Source of the DNA: Vibrio mimicus CAIM 602 | GTDB taxonomy: Bacteria; Pseudomonadota; Gammaproteobacteria; Enterobacterales; Vibrionaceae | Length of the DNA: 64,000 bases | Direction of reading: 5' to 3' | Assembly: GCF_000338875.1 (NCBI RefSeq) | Contig: NZ_AOMO01000024.1 | Span: 124,001 to 188,000 of the forward strand | Shown: one piece after another, positions 1 to 8,906 of the stretch | How the letters are laid out: every line of letters begins with the position of its first letter | Position numbering within the stretch: position 1 is the stretch's first letter | Translations under genes and position numbers: made by a program | Notes under the pieces: model-generated | Told to the model about the DNA's origin: nothing | Database searches by the model: none | What the model saw: only the letters and a program-made list of their open reading frames with translations

Positions 1-1
1 C

Positions 2-685
2 ACTGAACAGGGTTGGATGTTGGGTATGCCAACACTACAACACTTCATCGCTTCACTACCATTTGCCATTCTTGCGGTTGCGATGTGGTCACCAGACTTC
101 CTTGGTCACCGTATCTTCCAAGAACTGAACTATCCAAAACGTACTGAAAAAGTACTGATGGATGTGGATGACACAATGACTATGTGTTCTATTCGCCAAA
201 TGGTAGGTACTGCACTGGGTGGTGGTAACATCACATCATCTTGGGGTACGTACATGATCCCAGCAGCGATTGCGAAACGTCCAATTCCTGGCGGAGCTAT
301 CATCCTAGGCTGTTTGGTAATGCTCATTGCTATCCTTGGCTTCCCAATGGATGCTGCGGTATGGCCACCAGTAATGCGTTGTGCTCTGCTCGTAGGTGTG
401 TTCCTACCTCTGCTTGAAGCAGGTATGCAAATGGTGAAAAACACCAAAGATTCACAAGCTGCGGGTATCTGTATTTTTGGTTCAGCTGTAGTAAACCCTG
501 TACTGGCTTGGGCTCTGACCATGCTACTGGACAACAACGGTCTTATCGGTGACAAAGAGCGCGCAGCAAAATTGTCATTCATGGATAAAGTTGTGATCCC
601 TGGCGGTGTGCTAATCATCTGTTTGATTGCTATGCTTGCTGTTGGCATGCTGGAAAGCCAATACGGCTTACAAGCTTGGTTGTAA
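2..685 (+). CDS. DUF3360-type multi-pass membrane protein (3' part only)
   Basis: The reading frame is open to the left edge, so only the last ~228 residues of a larger protein are present; the true start lies outside the window. Several hydrophobic membrane segments are visible, with a glycine-rich stretch (ALGGGNITSSWGTY) that recalls the substrate loops of sulfate or xanthine/uracil-type permeases. I believe this is the Vibrio DUF3360 family (usually near 490 aa), whose substrate is unknown to me. It ends just before a strong hairpin terminator, so it is probably transcribed separately from pflB. The family name is from memory; transport is an inference from topology. Confidence 0.6.
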   Translation, partial: TEQGWMLGMPTLQHFIASLPFAILAVAMWSPDFLGHRIFQELNYPKRTEKVLMDVDDTMTMCSIRQMVGTALGGGNITSSWGTYMIPAAIAKRPIPGGAIILGCLVMLIAILGFPMDAAVWPPVMRCALLVGVFLPLLEAGMQMVKNTKDSQAAGICIFGSAVVNPVLAWALTMLLDNNGLIGDKERAAKLSFMDKVVIPGGVLIICLIAMLAVGMLESQYGLQAWL

Positions 686-699
686 TAACCACTCTTTTT

Positions 700-724
700 T
701 GGGTAGCGCTGACCGCGCTACCCA
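700..724. terminator. Bidirectional hairpin terminator after the DUF3360 gene
   Basis: A perfect 10-bp stem (TGGGTAGCGC / GCGCTACCCA) with a 5-base loop. T-rich sequence flanks both sides (CTTTTTT before, AACTTTATTTT after). It separates the membrane protein gene from the pflB leader. Confidence 0.75.
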
Positions 725-751
725 AACTTTATTTTAAATTTTTAACTTTTA

Positions 752-765
752 TTGATTTAGTTTAA
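752..765 (+). promoter_or_regulatory. Possible FNR site upstream of pflB
   Basis: TTGATTTAGTTTAA matches the FNR consensus TTGAT-N4-ATCAA at 8 of 10 positions; the left half is perfect. pfl genes are FNR/ArcA-activated in enterobacteria, so the position about 190 bp before the start codon is sensible. The right half is degenerate, so this stays tentative. Confidence 0.35.
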
Positions 766-824
766 GGTTTACGAAAAATTTTTAGCGTAGAGTGGCTACA
801 TAAAAGGAACTAATAGCGATATCC

Positions 825-857
825 ATATTCAAACAGTATCTGATTGCATTTGAATAT
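825..857 (+). repeat. Inverted repeat in the pflB leader
   Basis: ATATTCAAA (825-833) and TTTGAATAT (849-857) form a perfect 9-bp stem with a 15-base loop, about 90 bp before the pflB start codon. No T-run follows, so it is not a terminator. It could be a leader-RNA hairpin or a dimeric protein-binding site. Confidence 0.5.
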
Positions 858-949
858 CGTTATTGAAGAGTGTACTGCTCCCTAACGGGATAGCTGGCTC
901 AACGGCGAAGACAGTACGTGTTTTTTCTACTCATAAAGGTAGGTATGTC

Positions 950-3226
950 ATGGCAGAGCAATTTGCTAAAGCTTGGGAAGGTTTTGCAGCAGGTGACTGG
1001 CAAAACGAAGTAAACGTTCGTGATTTCATTCAAAAGAACTACACTCCGTACGAAGGCGACGAATCTTTCCTAGTTTCTGAAGGTACTGAAGCGACTAACA
1101 AGCTTTGGGCTAAGGTAATGGAAGGTATCAAAGTTGAAAACTCAACTCACGCTCCAGTTGATTTCGATACTGACCTAATCTCTACCATCACTGCTCACGA
1201 TGCAGGCTACATTGAAAAAGATCTAGAGACTATCGTTGGTCTACAAACTGACGCACCTCTAAAACGCGCTATCATCCCTAACGGTGGTATCCGCATGGTT
1301 GAGGGTTCTTGTAAAGTTTACGGTCGTGAACTCGATCCTCAAATCTCTAAAATTTACACGGAATACCGCAAAACACACAACGCTGGCGTATTCGATATCT
1401 ACACTCCAGATATCCTAGCTTGTCGTAAGTCTGGTGTTCTAACTGGTCTTCCAGATGCTTACGGCCGTGGTCGTATCATCGGTGACTACCGTCGTGTTGC
1501 ACTTTACGGTATCGACTTCCTAATGAAGGACAAACTGGCTCAATTCAAGTCTCTACAAGAGCGTTTTGAGAACGGTGAAGATCTTCAAATGACGATGCAA
1601 CTTCGTGAAGAAATTGCAGAGCAACACCGCGCTCTAGGTCAAATGAAAGTGATGGCAGCGAAATACGGTTACGATATTTCTCGCCCAGCTGAAACTGCAC
1701 AAGAAGCGATCCAGTGGACTTACTTCGGCTACCTAGCGGCTGTTAAGTCTCAAAACGGTGCTGCAATGTCTCTAGGCCGTACTTCTACGTTCCTAGACGT
1801 ATACATCGAGCGTGATATCGCTGCTGGTAAGATCACTGAAGTTGAAGCTCAGGAAATGATCGACCACTTCGTAATGAAACTACGTATGGTTCGTTTCCTA
1901 CGTACTCCTGAGTACGATGATCTATTCTCTGGCGACCCAATCTGGGCAACAGAATCTATGGGTGGTATGGGTCTTGACGGTCGTACGCTAGTAACGCGTT
2001 CAAACTTCCGTTTCCTAAACTCTCTATACACTATGGGTCCTTCTCCAGAGCCAAACATCACTGTACTTTGGTCTGAGCAACTACCTGAAGGCTTCAAGAA
2101 GTTCTGTGCGAAGGTATCTATCGATACTTCTTCAATCCAGTACGAAAACGACGACCTAATGCGTCCAGACATGAACTCTGACGACTACGCAATCGCATGT
2201 TGTGTATCTCCAATGGTTGTTGGTAAGCAAATGCAGTTCTTCGGCGCTCGTGCAAACCTTGCAAAAACGATGCTTTACGCAATCAACGGTGGTGTTGATG
2301 AGAAGCTAAAAATGCAAGTTGGCCCAGCAATGCCTAAGATCACTTCAGAAGTACTAAACTTTGACGAAGTGTGGAGCAACCTAGACCACTTCATGGATTG
2401 GCTAGCTAAGCAATACGTTGCTGCACTGAACGCAATCCACTTCATGCACGACAAGTACAGCTACGAGTCTGCACTAATGGCTCTACATGACCGTGACGTA
2501 TACCGTACAATGGCATGTGGTATCGCTGGTCTGTCTATCGCAGCTGACTCACTTTCTGCAATCAAGTACGCGAAAGTGAAACCAGTTCGTGACGAAGATG
2601 GCGTAGCAATCGACTTCGAAATCGAAGGCGACTACCCTAAATTCGGTAACAACGATGCTCGCGTTGATGATATCGCTTGTGAACTTGTTGAAGTGTTCAT
2701 GAACAAGATCCGTAAGCTAAATACTTACCGTAATGCCGTTCCTACTCAGTCTATCCTGACTATCACGTCTAACGTGGTATACGGTAAGAAGACAGGTAAC
2801 ACGCCAGACGGTCGCCGCGCAGGTGCTCCATTCGCACCAGGTGCAAACCCAATGCACGGTCGTGACGAGAAAGGTGCAGTAGCGTCTCTAACTTCAGTAG
2901 GTAAACTGCCATTTGCTCACGCAAAAGATGGTATCTCTTATACCTTCTCTATCGTGCCAAATGCACTGGGTAAAGATGAGAACTCTCAACGTGCTAACCT
3001 TGCTGGTCTGATGGATGGTTACTTCCACCACGAAGCAGGCATTGAAGGTGGTCAACATCTGAACGTTAACGTTCTGAACCGTGACACTCTGCTTGATGCG
3101 GTTAAGCATCCAGAGAAGTACCCACAACTGACTATCCGTGTATCAGGTTATGCAGTTCGCTTTAACTCTTTGACTGCAGAACAGCAGCAAGATGTTATCG
3201 CACGTACTTTCACTGAATCTCTGTAA
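950..3226 (+). CDS. pflB: Formate C-acetyltransferase (pyruvate formate-lyase)
   Basis: Glycyl-radical enzyme that converts pyruvate and CoA to acetyl-CoA and formate in anaerobic cytoplasmic metabolism. The product is 758 aa (E. coli 760). The start is the ATG giving [11 protein letters not shown], preceded by AAAGGTAGGT; an in-frame opening further upstream adds residues without family similarity. The catalytic Cys-Cys pair is in AIACCVSPM, and the radical glycine is at about residue 733 in RVSGYAVRF. Codon use is strongly biased to a few preferred codons, as in highly expressed genes. Its activase gene pflA lies 3.3 kb downstream, separated by two unrelated genes rather than adjacent as in E. 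coli. A terminator follows directly. Confidence 0.98.
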   Translation: MAEQFAKAWEGFAAGDWQNEVNVRDFIQKNYTPYEGDESFLVSEGTEATNKLWAKVMEGIKVENSTHAPVDFDTDLISTITAHDAGYIEKDLETIVGLQTDAPLKRAIIPNGGIRMVEGSCKVYGRELDPQISKIYTEYRKTHNAGVFDIYTPDILACRKSGVLTGLPDAYGRGRIIGDYRRVALYGIDFLMKDKLAQFKSLQERFENGEDLQMTMQLREEIAEQHRALGQMKVMAAKYGYDISRPAETAQEAIQWTYFGYLAAVKSQNGAAMSLGRTSTFLDVYIERDIAAGKITEVEAQEMIDHFVMKLRMVRFLRTPEYDDLFSGDPIWATESMGGMGLDGRTLVTRSNFRFLNSLYTMGPSPEPNITVLWSEQLPEGFKKFCAKVSIDTSSIQYENDDLMRPDMNSDDYAIACCVSPMVVGKQMQFFGARANLAKTMLYAINGGVDEKLKMQVGPAMPKITSEVLNFDEVWSNLDHFMDWLAKQYVAALNAIHFMHDKYSYESALMALHDRDVYRTMACGIAGLSIAADSLSAIKYAKVKPVRDEDGVAIDFEIEGDYPKFGNNDARVDDIACELVEVFMNKIRKLNTYRNAVPTQSILTITSNVVYGKKTGNTPDGRRAGAPFAPGANPMHGRDEKGAVASLTSVGKLPFAHAKDGISYTFSIVPNALGKDENSQRANLAGLMDGYFHHEAGIEGGQHLNVNVLNRDTLLDAVKHPEKYPQLTIRVSGYAVRFNSLTAEQQQDVIARTFTESL

Positions 3227-3244
3227 GATTGAGTAAGTAAATTT

Positions 3245-3271
3245 AAAGCCCCGTATTAACGGGGCTTTTTT
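3245..3271 (+). terminator. Rho-independent terminator of pflB
   Basis: AAAGCCCCG, an 8-base loop region, then CGGGGCTTTTTT: a GC-rich stem followed by a T-run, 18 bp after the pflB stop codon. Confidence 0.9.
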
Positions 3272-3406
3272 GTGTTTTACGCGTAGCAAATTTAATTTCT
3301 GTATGTCACTGCACATTTGTGCTCTTCTTTACTAGGTTTATTTTCTGCGATAGCCCATGATCCACGGGTTTTTCTTTTATCTCTCCAAGACATAGTTCAC
3401 AAAACC

Positions 3407-4393
3407 ATGAAATCGATTCGCTATTTGCCTTTACTGTTCATCAGTACTTACGTAGCCGCTGCACAGACACCCACTTTCACCCTAAGCATTGATAATGACG
3501 GTGTATTCGGGGTTGACCAAAACTACACCAACGGTCTGTTTCTTAGCTACACCTCGGGAGGTATTACTCCTTACTGGCTTTTTCAGCCACTCAGTCTGTC
3601 CGTTTGGGGCGCACCCAGCCTAGATAAATGGGAGTTTACACTCGGCCATAAAATGTGGACTCCATCCGATATCGAGTTGACCACACCGCAACCGAACGAA
3701 CGACCTTACGCAGGTTATCTACACACTGAATTTAACTACATTAGCCTTAATCCACAGCAGTCTCAGCGTTTCAACCTGACTCTCGGCATGACAGGAGACA
3801 GCGCGCTCTCAGAAGAAGCGCAAAAGATAGTCCACAGTATTACTAAATCTGACGAGCCCAATGGTTGGGCATATCAAGTTGAAGACCAATTTGTTGGAAG
3901 CCTAGGTTATCGTTCACATTTCAATTGGGGTCGTTACCAAGCCATTGGCGGAACCGCATTAGAATTAGCGAACATCTCCGAAGTGAATATCGGTAATTTC
4001 CGCAGTGATCTTTCATCAGGATTGATGCTGCGTTGGGGTACTGATTTAGAAAACAACTTTGGTGCAGCGCAGATTTCGGTTGAAAACCCGTTCACTCCGG
4101 GAATGATTGGTGCCTCAAATCAGGGTTGGTTTGTATTTACTGGTATTGAAGGCCGTTATCGTTTCAACGATGTCACCATTGAAGGTGATAGACCGCTCAA
4201 TGGTTTAGAGCACCCAGCTGAGTATTACCAAGTTCACGTTGAACCTTTGCAGGCCACAGCCGTAGTGGGGCTTGCTTTATATGCTCGCAGTTTTGGTGCA
4301 AGCTTGACCTTAACCGCTAACACCTCTGAATTTAAAGAAAATAAAGAGTCTTTTAGCAGTACAGGTAATGTCTCGCTCTACGCTTTCTTCTAA
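3407..4393 (+). CDS. LpxR-family outer-membrane protein (DUF2219), putative lipid A 3'-O-deacylase
   Basis: A 328-aa exported beta-barrel protein. A signal peptide (MKSIRYLPLLFISTYVAAA) is followed by the family's N-terminal LSIDNDGVFG...NYTNG segment. In Salmonella LpxR the Asn-Asp pair near the mature N-terminus contributes to the active site, and it is present here. A second family segment, RPYAGYLHTEFN, lies near residue 105. The final residue is Phe, as in most barrel proteins. I chose the ATG at 3407 because it begins the signal peptide; the open frame continues ~30 codons upstream without one. The family removes the 3' acyloxyacyl chain of lipid A; that this member does so is inferred. 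Confidence 0.75.
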   Translation: MKSIRYLPLLFISTYVAAAQTPTFTLSIDNDGVFGVDQNYTNGLFLSYTSGGITPYWLFQPLSLSVWGAPSLDKWEFTLGHKMWTPSDIELTTPQPNERPYAGYLHTEFNYISLNPQQSQRFNLTLGMTGDSALSEEAQKIVHSITKSDEPNGWAYQVEDQFVGSLGYRSHFNWGRYQAIGGTALELANISEVNIGNFRSDLSSGLMLRWGTDLENNFGAAQISVENPFTPGMIGASNQGWFVFTGIEGRYRFNDVTIEGDRPLNGLEHPAEYYQVHVEPLQATAVVGLALYARSFGASLTLTANTSEFKENKESFSSTGNVSLYAFF

Positions 4394-4395
4394 CG

Positions 4396-6276
4396 TTAAA
4401 GAATAAAACGTCGACAATCATTCTCTAAACTCTCTGCGCGTGTTTCCACTTCACTGCTGGTCGCGCGCAGTTGATTGTTATACGACTCTAACGCCTGCAT
4501 TGCACTCGAAATCTGCGTCATACTCTCCGCCATAGCTTGACTGGTTGTTGAGAGTTCTTTAATCGACGAGAAAATCATCTCGGTCTGTGATGCTGCTTCA
4601 TTCGTACCTTGAGTGATTTTTTCTAAGGCTTGCATTGCTTGATTGCCTTTGTTCTGCCCCTCTTCCATCGTCTGCTCTGATTGATTCATAAACAGAATCA
4701 CTTCCGCACTCTCTTTTTTCATGGTTTCGATGGTGTCCGATATTTCACTCACCGCGTCCACCGTACGTACGGCTAAACTACGCACTTCGTCGGCGACAAC
4801 CGCAAATCCTCGGCCTTGTTCGCCAGCACGAGCCGCTTCAATAGCAGCATTGAGCGCTAAAAGATTGGTTTGTTCTGCAATCCCGTTAATGATGTCCATT
4901 ACCGAATCCACTTTGGCAGAAGCTTGTTCTAACTGTTGAATATGCGTCGCCGCCGATTGCAAAATCGCGCCAACATCACGCAAAGAACCAATCGCCACAC
5001 TGATGATTTTACCGCCTTCCTCGGCCGCTAATGTCGAAGCCTTGCTGACGTTGGCAACGACTTCAAGTGAATGAGAAACTTGTTGAGTGGTTAAGCTCAC
5101 CTCTTCAGTAGCAGTGGCAAGTCTTTGAGTTTGATCCATGACATCCGACTGACTTCGCACCAAATTATCAATCGCTTGATTCAAAGCCAATGCATCACCA
5201 GACAAAGCCACACTGCGATCTTGTACTACATGCACTAAGCTGCCGAGATTTTCACAGCTTTTATTCACAGCAAACGCCAGTTGATTGAATTCATCTTTTT
5301 TATTTGATGAGAGAGTTAGCCGTTGCGACAAATCACCTGACGAGAGTTTTTCCAACACTCGGCTAATCTGGCTTAAGGCTTTCGTCAAAGACATACTGAC
5401 CATCATAAACAGCACTATGGTTAGCACAGCCAAAACCACACAAGCCACTAAAATGGACAGCAAGGTTTGTTCACCGGCTTTCTGAGCCAGTGTTTGGTAA
5501 TTCACACTGATATCTTCAAGACGCTGCGCGGTAGACTCAATAACGGTTTGGGCTTTTGCTTCACTGCTCAGGAGTTTTTGTTCAATATCCTTTACCTGTT
5601 GTGAAAGCTCACTCACGCGCAGAAAAGCCGCCTTGAACTGCTCTATCTCGGCTTTATAAAGATCCAACATCGCATAAGATTGTGAAACCCCAACAAACCC
5701 AGCCAAAGCGCGATTAAACAGCTTTAGGTTTTGCTCGTTGGGTTGTAACAGATAATTTTGCTGCGCCTTAATCATGGCTTGGAAATCAGAATTGATGGTC
5801 ACCATGCCTGTTTCATCAATTTTCTTTTCTATGGTGGTCGCTAACGTTTTTAGTTCAGCGAGTTTTCCGTCATCAACATTGAAGCCTAGTTCCCCCTTTG
5901 TCCCCAGCCACGGCTGCATATCGCTAATAAAGGCCTGCACCGATTGCTGTAATGCCTCCCCTTCGCTGACAAAATCATTATCGAGCAGGAAACTCTTGTC
6001 GCTCTCGACTTTTTGCGTCAACTCAGTCAACCGAGTTTTGATTTCAGACACTTTGCTTGAGGAAAGATGCTCACGCTCGGAGGCCAACTCAAACAGCTGT
6101 GCTTGGGTGGCGAATAAGGACGCGGAGCCCGATGTGATTTCCCCACTTTGTTGATACTGTAAATTCATTTTGGACAAGCTTTGCGCGGTAAATAACGACA
6201 AACCAACAAAGCCTAAGCAAAGAACAACGATAAATAAGGTGATTTTTTGTTTTTGTGAAAGTTGCGTAACATCCAT
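4396..6276 (-). CDS. Methyl-accepting chemotaxis protein
   Basis: A 626-aa inner-membrane chemoreceptor. An N-terminal membrane helix (about residues 12-31) is followed by a ~240-residue, mostly helical periplasmic domain rich in Glu, Lys and Leu. A second membrane helix (~272-294) leads to a HAMP region and the long cytoplasmic coiled coil. The conserved signalling tip that contacts CheA/CheW is clear ([20 protein letters not shown]). The ligand cannot be told from sequence; the helical-bundle sensor is not a Cache or PAS fold by eye. It converges on the LpxR-like gene with only two bases between the stop codons. Confidence 0.95.
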   Translation of the reverse strand: MDVTQLSQKQKITLFIVVLCLGFVGLSLFTAQSLSKMNLQYQQSGEITSGSASLFATQAQLFELASEREHLSSSKVSEIKTRLTELTQKVESDKSFLLDNDFVSEGEALQQSVQAFISDMQPWLGTKGELGFNVDDGKLAELKTLATTIEKKIDETGMVTINSDFQAMIKAQQNYLLQPNEQNLKLFNRALAGFVGVSQSYAMLDLYKAEIEQFKAAFLRVSELSQQVKDIEQKLLSSEAKAQTVIESTAQRLEDISVNYQTLAQKAGEQTLLSILVACVVLAVLTIVLFMMVSMSLTKALSQISRVLEKLSSGDLSQRLTLSSNKKDEFNQLAFAVNKSCENLGSLVHVVQDRSVALSGDALALNQAIDNLVRSQSDVMDQTQRLATATEEVSLTTQQVSHSLEVVANVSKASTLAAEEGGKIISVAIGSLRDVGAILQSAATHIQQLEQASAKVDSVMDIINGIAEQTNLLALNAAIEAARAGEQGRGFAVVADEVRSLAVRTVDAVSEISDTIETMKKESAEVILFMNQSEQTMEEGQNKGNQAMQALEKITQGTNEAASQTEMIFSSIKELSTTSQAMAESMTQISSAMQALESYNNQLRATSSEVETRAESLENDCRRFIL

Positions 6277-6571
6277 ATTTTCACTTCCTTCTGCTACTTC
6301 ATCACTGCAAAGTGAACCAAACCCTCGGCGGCTGATGTCCGATTCCCATTCTTCTTGTTAAGAAAAGTTTAGACCCAGGAAACCTGACTTACCCATTTTT
6401 CACGGGAATAGATAACCAGTTCGATACTAAGCCATGATTAGGCTGCTTTTCTGAAAAGTCGCTAGCCCTTGCTACCACTGGCAAAGCGGTGAATTATCCG
6501 GGAGATAAACCTATTTAATCCCTGTTATTTGTAATAAAATAACGACCAAACTACATAACTGAGAAGCGCTC
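6277..6571. other. Divergent intergenic region between the chemoreceptor and pflA
   Basis: About 295 bp with the start regions of two divergent genes. It holds short inverted repeats, for example CACTG-GCAAAG-CGGTG near 6476-6491, and an AT-rich stretch before pflA. I found no open reading frame with a convincing ribosome site and no riboswitch I can name. Confidence 0.4.
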
Positions 6572-7312
6572 ATGTCTACTGTTGGTCGAATCCACTCTTT
6601 CGAATCTTGTGGTACTGTTGATGGCCCTGGAATCCGCTTTATTGTGTTCTTGCAAGGGTGCCTGTTTCGCTGCAAGTATTGCCATAACCGAGACACTTGG
6701 GATACCCACACGGGCCGAGAAGTTACGGTTGAGGAAATCATCAAAGAAGCGAAATCTTACCGCCATTTCATGAATGCTTCCGGCGGTGGTGTGACGTGTT
6801 CCGGCGGTGAAGCCATGCTGCAGCCAGAGTTTGTGCGTGATTTCTTCCGCGCAGCGAAAGCAGAAGGCATCCATACCTGCTTGGATACCAATGGCTACAT
6901 TCGTAAGTTCACGCCAGTAATTGATGAAGTGCTGGAAGTGACTGATCTCGTGATGCTTGATATCAAACAGATGAATGATGAGATCCACCAAGATCTGATT
7001 GGTGTTTCCAATAAACGCACTCTCGATTTTGCACGTTACCTGCATCAAATTGGCCAAAAAACTTGGCTACGTTATGTGGTCGTTCCGGGTTATACCGATG
7101 ATGAAGCATCAGCGCATCAGCTTGGTGAGTTCATTAAAGACATGGAAAACATCGAGAAGATTGAATTGCTCCCTTACCACAAGCTTGGCGCTCATAAATG
7201 GGAAGCTATGGGTGAAGAATACCCATTGGAAGGTGTAAACCCTCCGAGCAAAGAAACCATGGATAAAATCGTAGCAATCCTTGAGCAGTATCACTCAAAC
7301 GTAAAATACTGA
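6572..7312 (+). CDS. pflA: Pyruvate formate-lyase 1-activating enzyme
   Basis: A 246-aa radical-SAM enzyme that installs the glycyl radical on PflB in the cytoplasm. The [4Fe-4S] cysteines are seen as [12 protein letters not shown] (C-x3-C-x2-C) near residues 30-37, and the N-terminus ([16 protein letters not shown]) is typical of glycyl-radical activases. The SAM-contacting GGE motif is present in TCSGGEAML. Length matches E. coli PflA (246). It has its own leader and terminator, so it is transcribed apart from pflB. Confidence 0.97.
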   Translation: MSTVGRIHSFESCGTVDGPGIRFIVFLQGCLFRCKYCHNRDTWDTHTGREVTVEEIIKEAKSYRHFMNASGGGVTCSGGEAMLQPEFVRDFFRAAKAEGIHTCLDTNGYIRKFTPVIDEVLEVTDLVMLDIKQMNDEIHQDLIGVSNKRTLDFARYLHQIGQKTWLRYVVVPGYTDDEASAHQLGEFIKDMENIEKIELLPYHKLGAHKWEAMGEEYPLEGVNPPSKETMDKIVAILEQYHSNVKY

Positions 7313-7334
7313 TTCAACCTCACGACGTTATCGT

Positions 7335-7366
7335 AAAAAATACCAACCTCAGGTTGGTATTTTTTA
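7335..7366. terminator. Bidirectional terminator after pflA
   Basis: AAAAAATACCAACCT and AGGTTGGTATTTTTT form a symmetrical hairpin with A-run and T-run arms. It ends about 10 bp before the next start codon. Confidence 0.85.
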
Positions 7367-7376
7367 GGTAACTCGA

Positions 7377-8042
7377 TTGGAATTAGCACAAATCGCTTCA
7401 ACCATTGTACTCGTGGTCGTCTTGCTCTTCGTGAGAAAAGACAGCCAGAATGCACTATGGCCAAAATTTCGTGATGACAAATCCTTTCAGCATCTCACCT
7501 ACTTCGTGATCCTTGGCTTGTTCTTACTTTGGTCAGCCCAAGCAAGTGTCAAAGAGGGGCTGAGCATTCATTTTCTCGCTTTAACCACACTCACTATGAT
7601 GTACGGTTGGCGCAGTGCCTTTATTATCACCATACCTGTTACCACAGCTCTAGCTCTCGTTGGCAAAATGAGCTTTGCAGCCTTGCCGGAATATCTGCTT
7701 CTTTCAAGCCTGCTGCCGATATTGATCAGCTACTCGGTTTTCGCCTTAAGCTACCACTATCTGCCCAGAAATATCTTTGTGTTTATTTTTGTGGCGGGCT
7801 TTTTTAATGCCGGTTTAACGGGCAGCTTGCATCTTCTGGCCAACTCGCTCTATATCTGGCAGTTGGGAGCTTATGACTGGACGACCATCACGGATAACTA
7901 TCTGATTTTTGTTCCACTGCTTGCCTTTCCTGAAGGTCTGCTCAATGGCATGGCGCTAGCGATTTTGGCCGTATTCCGACCTGAGTGGCTACGCGTGTTT
8001 TCCGATCGCGATTATTTGTATAACCACTATCATCGTCATTAA
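7377..8042 (+). CDS. CbiM-like / COG3235 integral membrane protein
   Basis: A 221-aa protein with about seven hydrophobic segments and no soluble domain. Its middle and end (SIHFLALTTLTMMYGWRSA; FPEGLLNGMALAILA) resemble the CbiM/energy-coupling-factor permease fold, where a His-containing N-terminal segment and a PEG motif are typical. No CbiN, CbiQ or ATPase gene adjoins, so metal uptake is unproven. The start is a TTG at 7377 with AGGTAA upstream; no ATG sits nearby, and the tail (YNHYHRH) is His-rich. It begins only ~10 bp after a terminator, so its promoter may overlap pflA or some transcripts read through. Confidence 0.55.
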   Translation: MELAQIASTIVLVVVLLFVRKDSQNALWPKFRDDKSFQHLTYFVILGLFLLWSAQASVKEGLSIHFLALTTLTMMYGWRSAFIITIPVTTALALVGKMSFAALPEYLLLSSLLPILISYSVFALSYHYLPRNIFVFIFVAGFFNAGLTGSLHLLANSLYIWQLGAYDWTTITDNYLIFVPLLAFPEGLLNGMALAILAVFRPEWLRVFSDRDYLYNHYHRH

Positions 8043-8162
8043 GCATGCTGTTTTTTTGTGCTTTCACTATTAAAACCGTGTTGAGATCATGTTTCACTCT
8101 GCACCAATGCTGTTAACCTTAAATCAGCAAAATAATAACTCTGATTTGAAGTGAGGCTTTTC

Positions 8163-8663
8163 ATGGAAATGACTAACGCTCAGCGTTTGATCCTATCGAA
8201 CCAATATTTCCTTATGTCGCAACTCGACCCAAACAACGCAAACAAATACAAACGTTTACAAACGATTGTTGAACGTGGTTATGAGCTACAAATGCGTGAA
8301 CTGAACCGTGAGTTTGGCTGCCTGCCTGAAACCGAATGTCGTGAAATTATCGACATTATGGAAATGTACCATGCGATGCAAGAATCCAACCGCATGCTGG
8401 AAGATGCCGCACGTAAAGAAGTTGACCAACGCCGTCTGACTTTCCTTGGTTTTGATATGGCAACCGAAGCTCCGCTTGCGAACTATGTGCGCTTCTTGGT
8501 GGATTCTGAAGGTCTGTACCCACAATTTGATAAAGGCGATCACCATTTCAACAGCCAAATGCCTATGCTAGCGAAATACCGCCGTATGCTTACTACTTGG
8601 CGCAATTGTCCACGTCAGTACCATCTGTCGGCCAATGAATTGCGTCAAATCATGAACGCTTAA
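8163..8663 (+). CDS. yfbU: YfbU family protein
   Basis: A 166-aa cytoplasmic protein of the UPF0304 family. The N-terminus ([15 protein letters not shown]) is nearly the same as E. coli YfbU (164 aa), which fixes the start at 8163 rather than the upstream GTG. E. coli YfbU has been linked to cell death on overexpression, but the molecular role is not known to me. It is rich in charged and aromatic residues, has no membrane segment and is followed by a terminator, so it appears to be a single-gene unit. Confidence 0.9.
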   Translation: MEMTNAQRLILSNQYFLMSQLDPNNANKYKRLQTIVERGYELQMRELNREFGCLPETECREIIDIMEMYHAMQESNRMLEDAARKEVDQRRLTFLGFDMATEAPLANYVRFLVDSEGLYPQFDKGDHHFNSQMPMLAKYRRMLTTWRNCPRQYHLSANELRQIMNA

Positions 8664-8692
8664 TTCCCGCTTTCAGCACTTTTTTATTCTCT

Positions 8693-8720
8693 AAAGCTGG
8701 CTCTATGCCAGCTTTTATTT
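8693..8720. terminator. Terminator after yfbU
   Basis: AAAGCTGGC / GCCAGCTTT perfect 9-bp stem with a 5-base loop, followed by TATTTT. Confidence 0.85.
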
Positions 8721-8833
8721 TGCGATTTTTCCATCACACATTCTCCTCTCTGCCTTCCCTGCTTGTCCTATTTACCCGAAATCACGATTTTGAAATAAAA
8801 CCATAATTCTTAAGCAAAAGAGTAGATTACAGA

Positions 8834-8843
8834 CTAGGCTTAA
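8834..8843 (+). promoter_or_regulatory. Possible sigma-S-type -10 element for prkA
   Basis: CTAGGCTTAA resembles the RpoS-type extended -10 (CTAYACTT). It lies about 65 bp before the prkA start. The homologous E. coli yeaG-yeaH operon is stress and stationary-phase induced, which fits, but a single short motif is weak evidence. Confidence 0.25.
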
Positions 8844-8906
8844 ATTGTTAGGGATTTGTATACAGCGGTTGTATGTCGTCATGACATTTTCAAAGGGGAA
8901 ACAACT

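Noticed and set aside
130..648. Long minus-strand ORF opposite the DUF3360 gene
   Set aside because: It is the antisense shadow of a conserved membrane protein and has no ribosome site or recognisable domain; the same holds for the other long antisense frames.
6400..6540. Possible riboswitch (c-di-GMP or cobalamin type) upstream of pflA or the chemoreceptor
   Set aside because: Short pieces such as GGCAAAGC and CCACTGG recall these classes, but the full conserved cores and stem order are not present on either strand.
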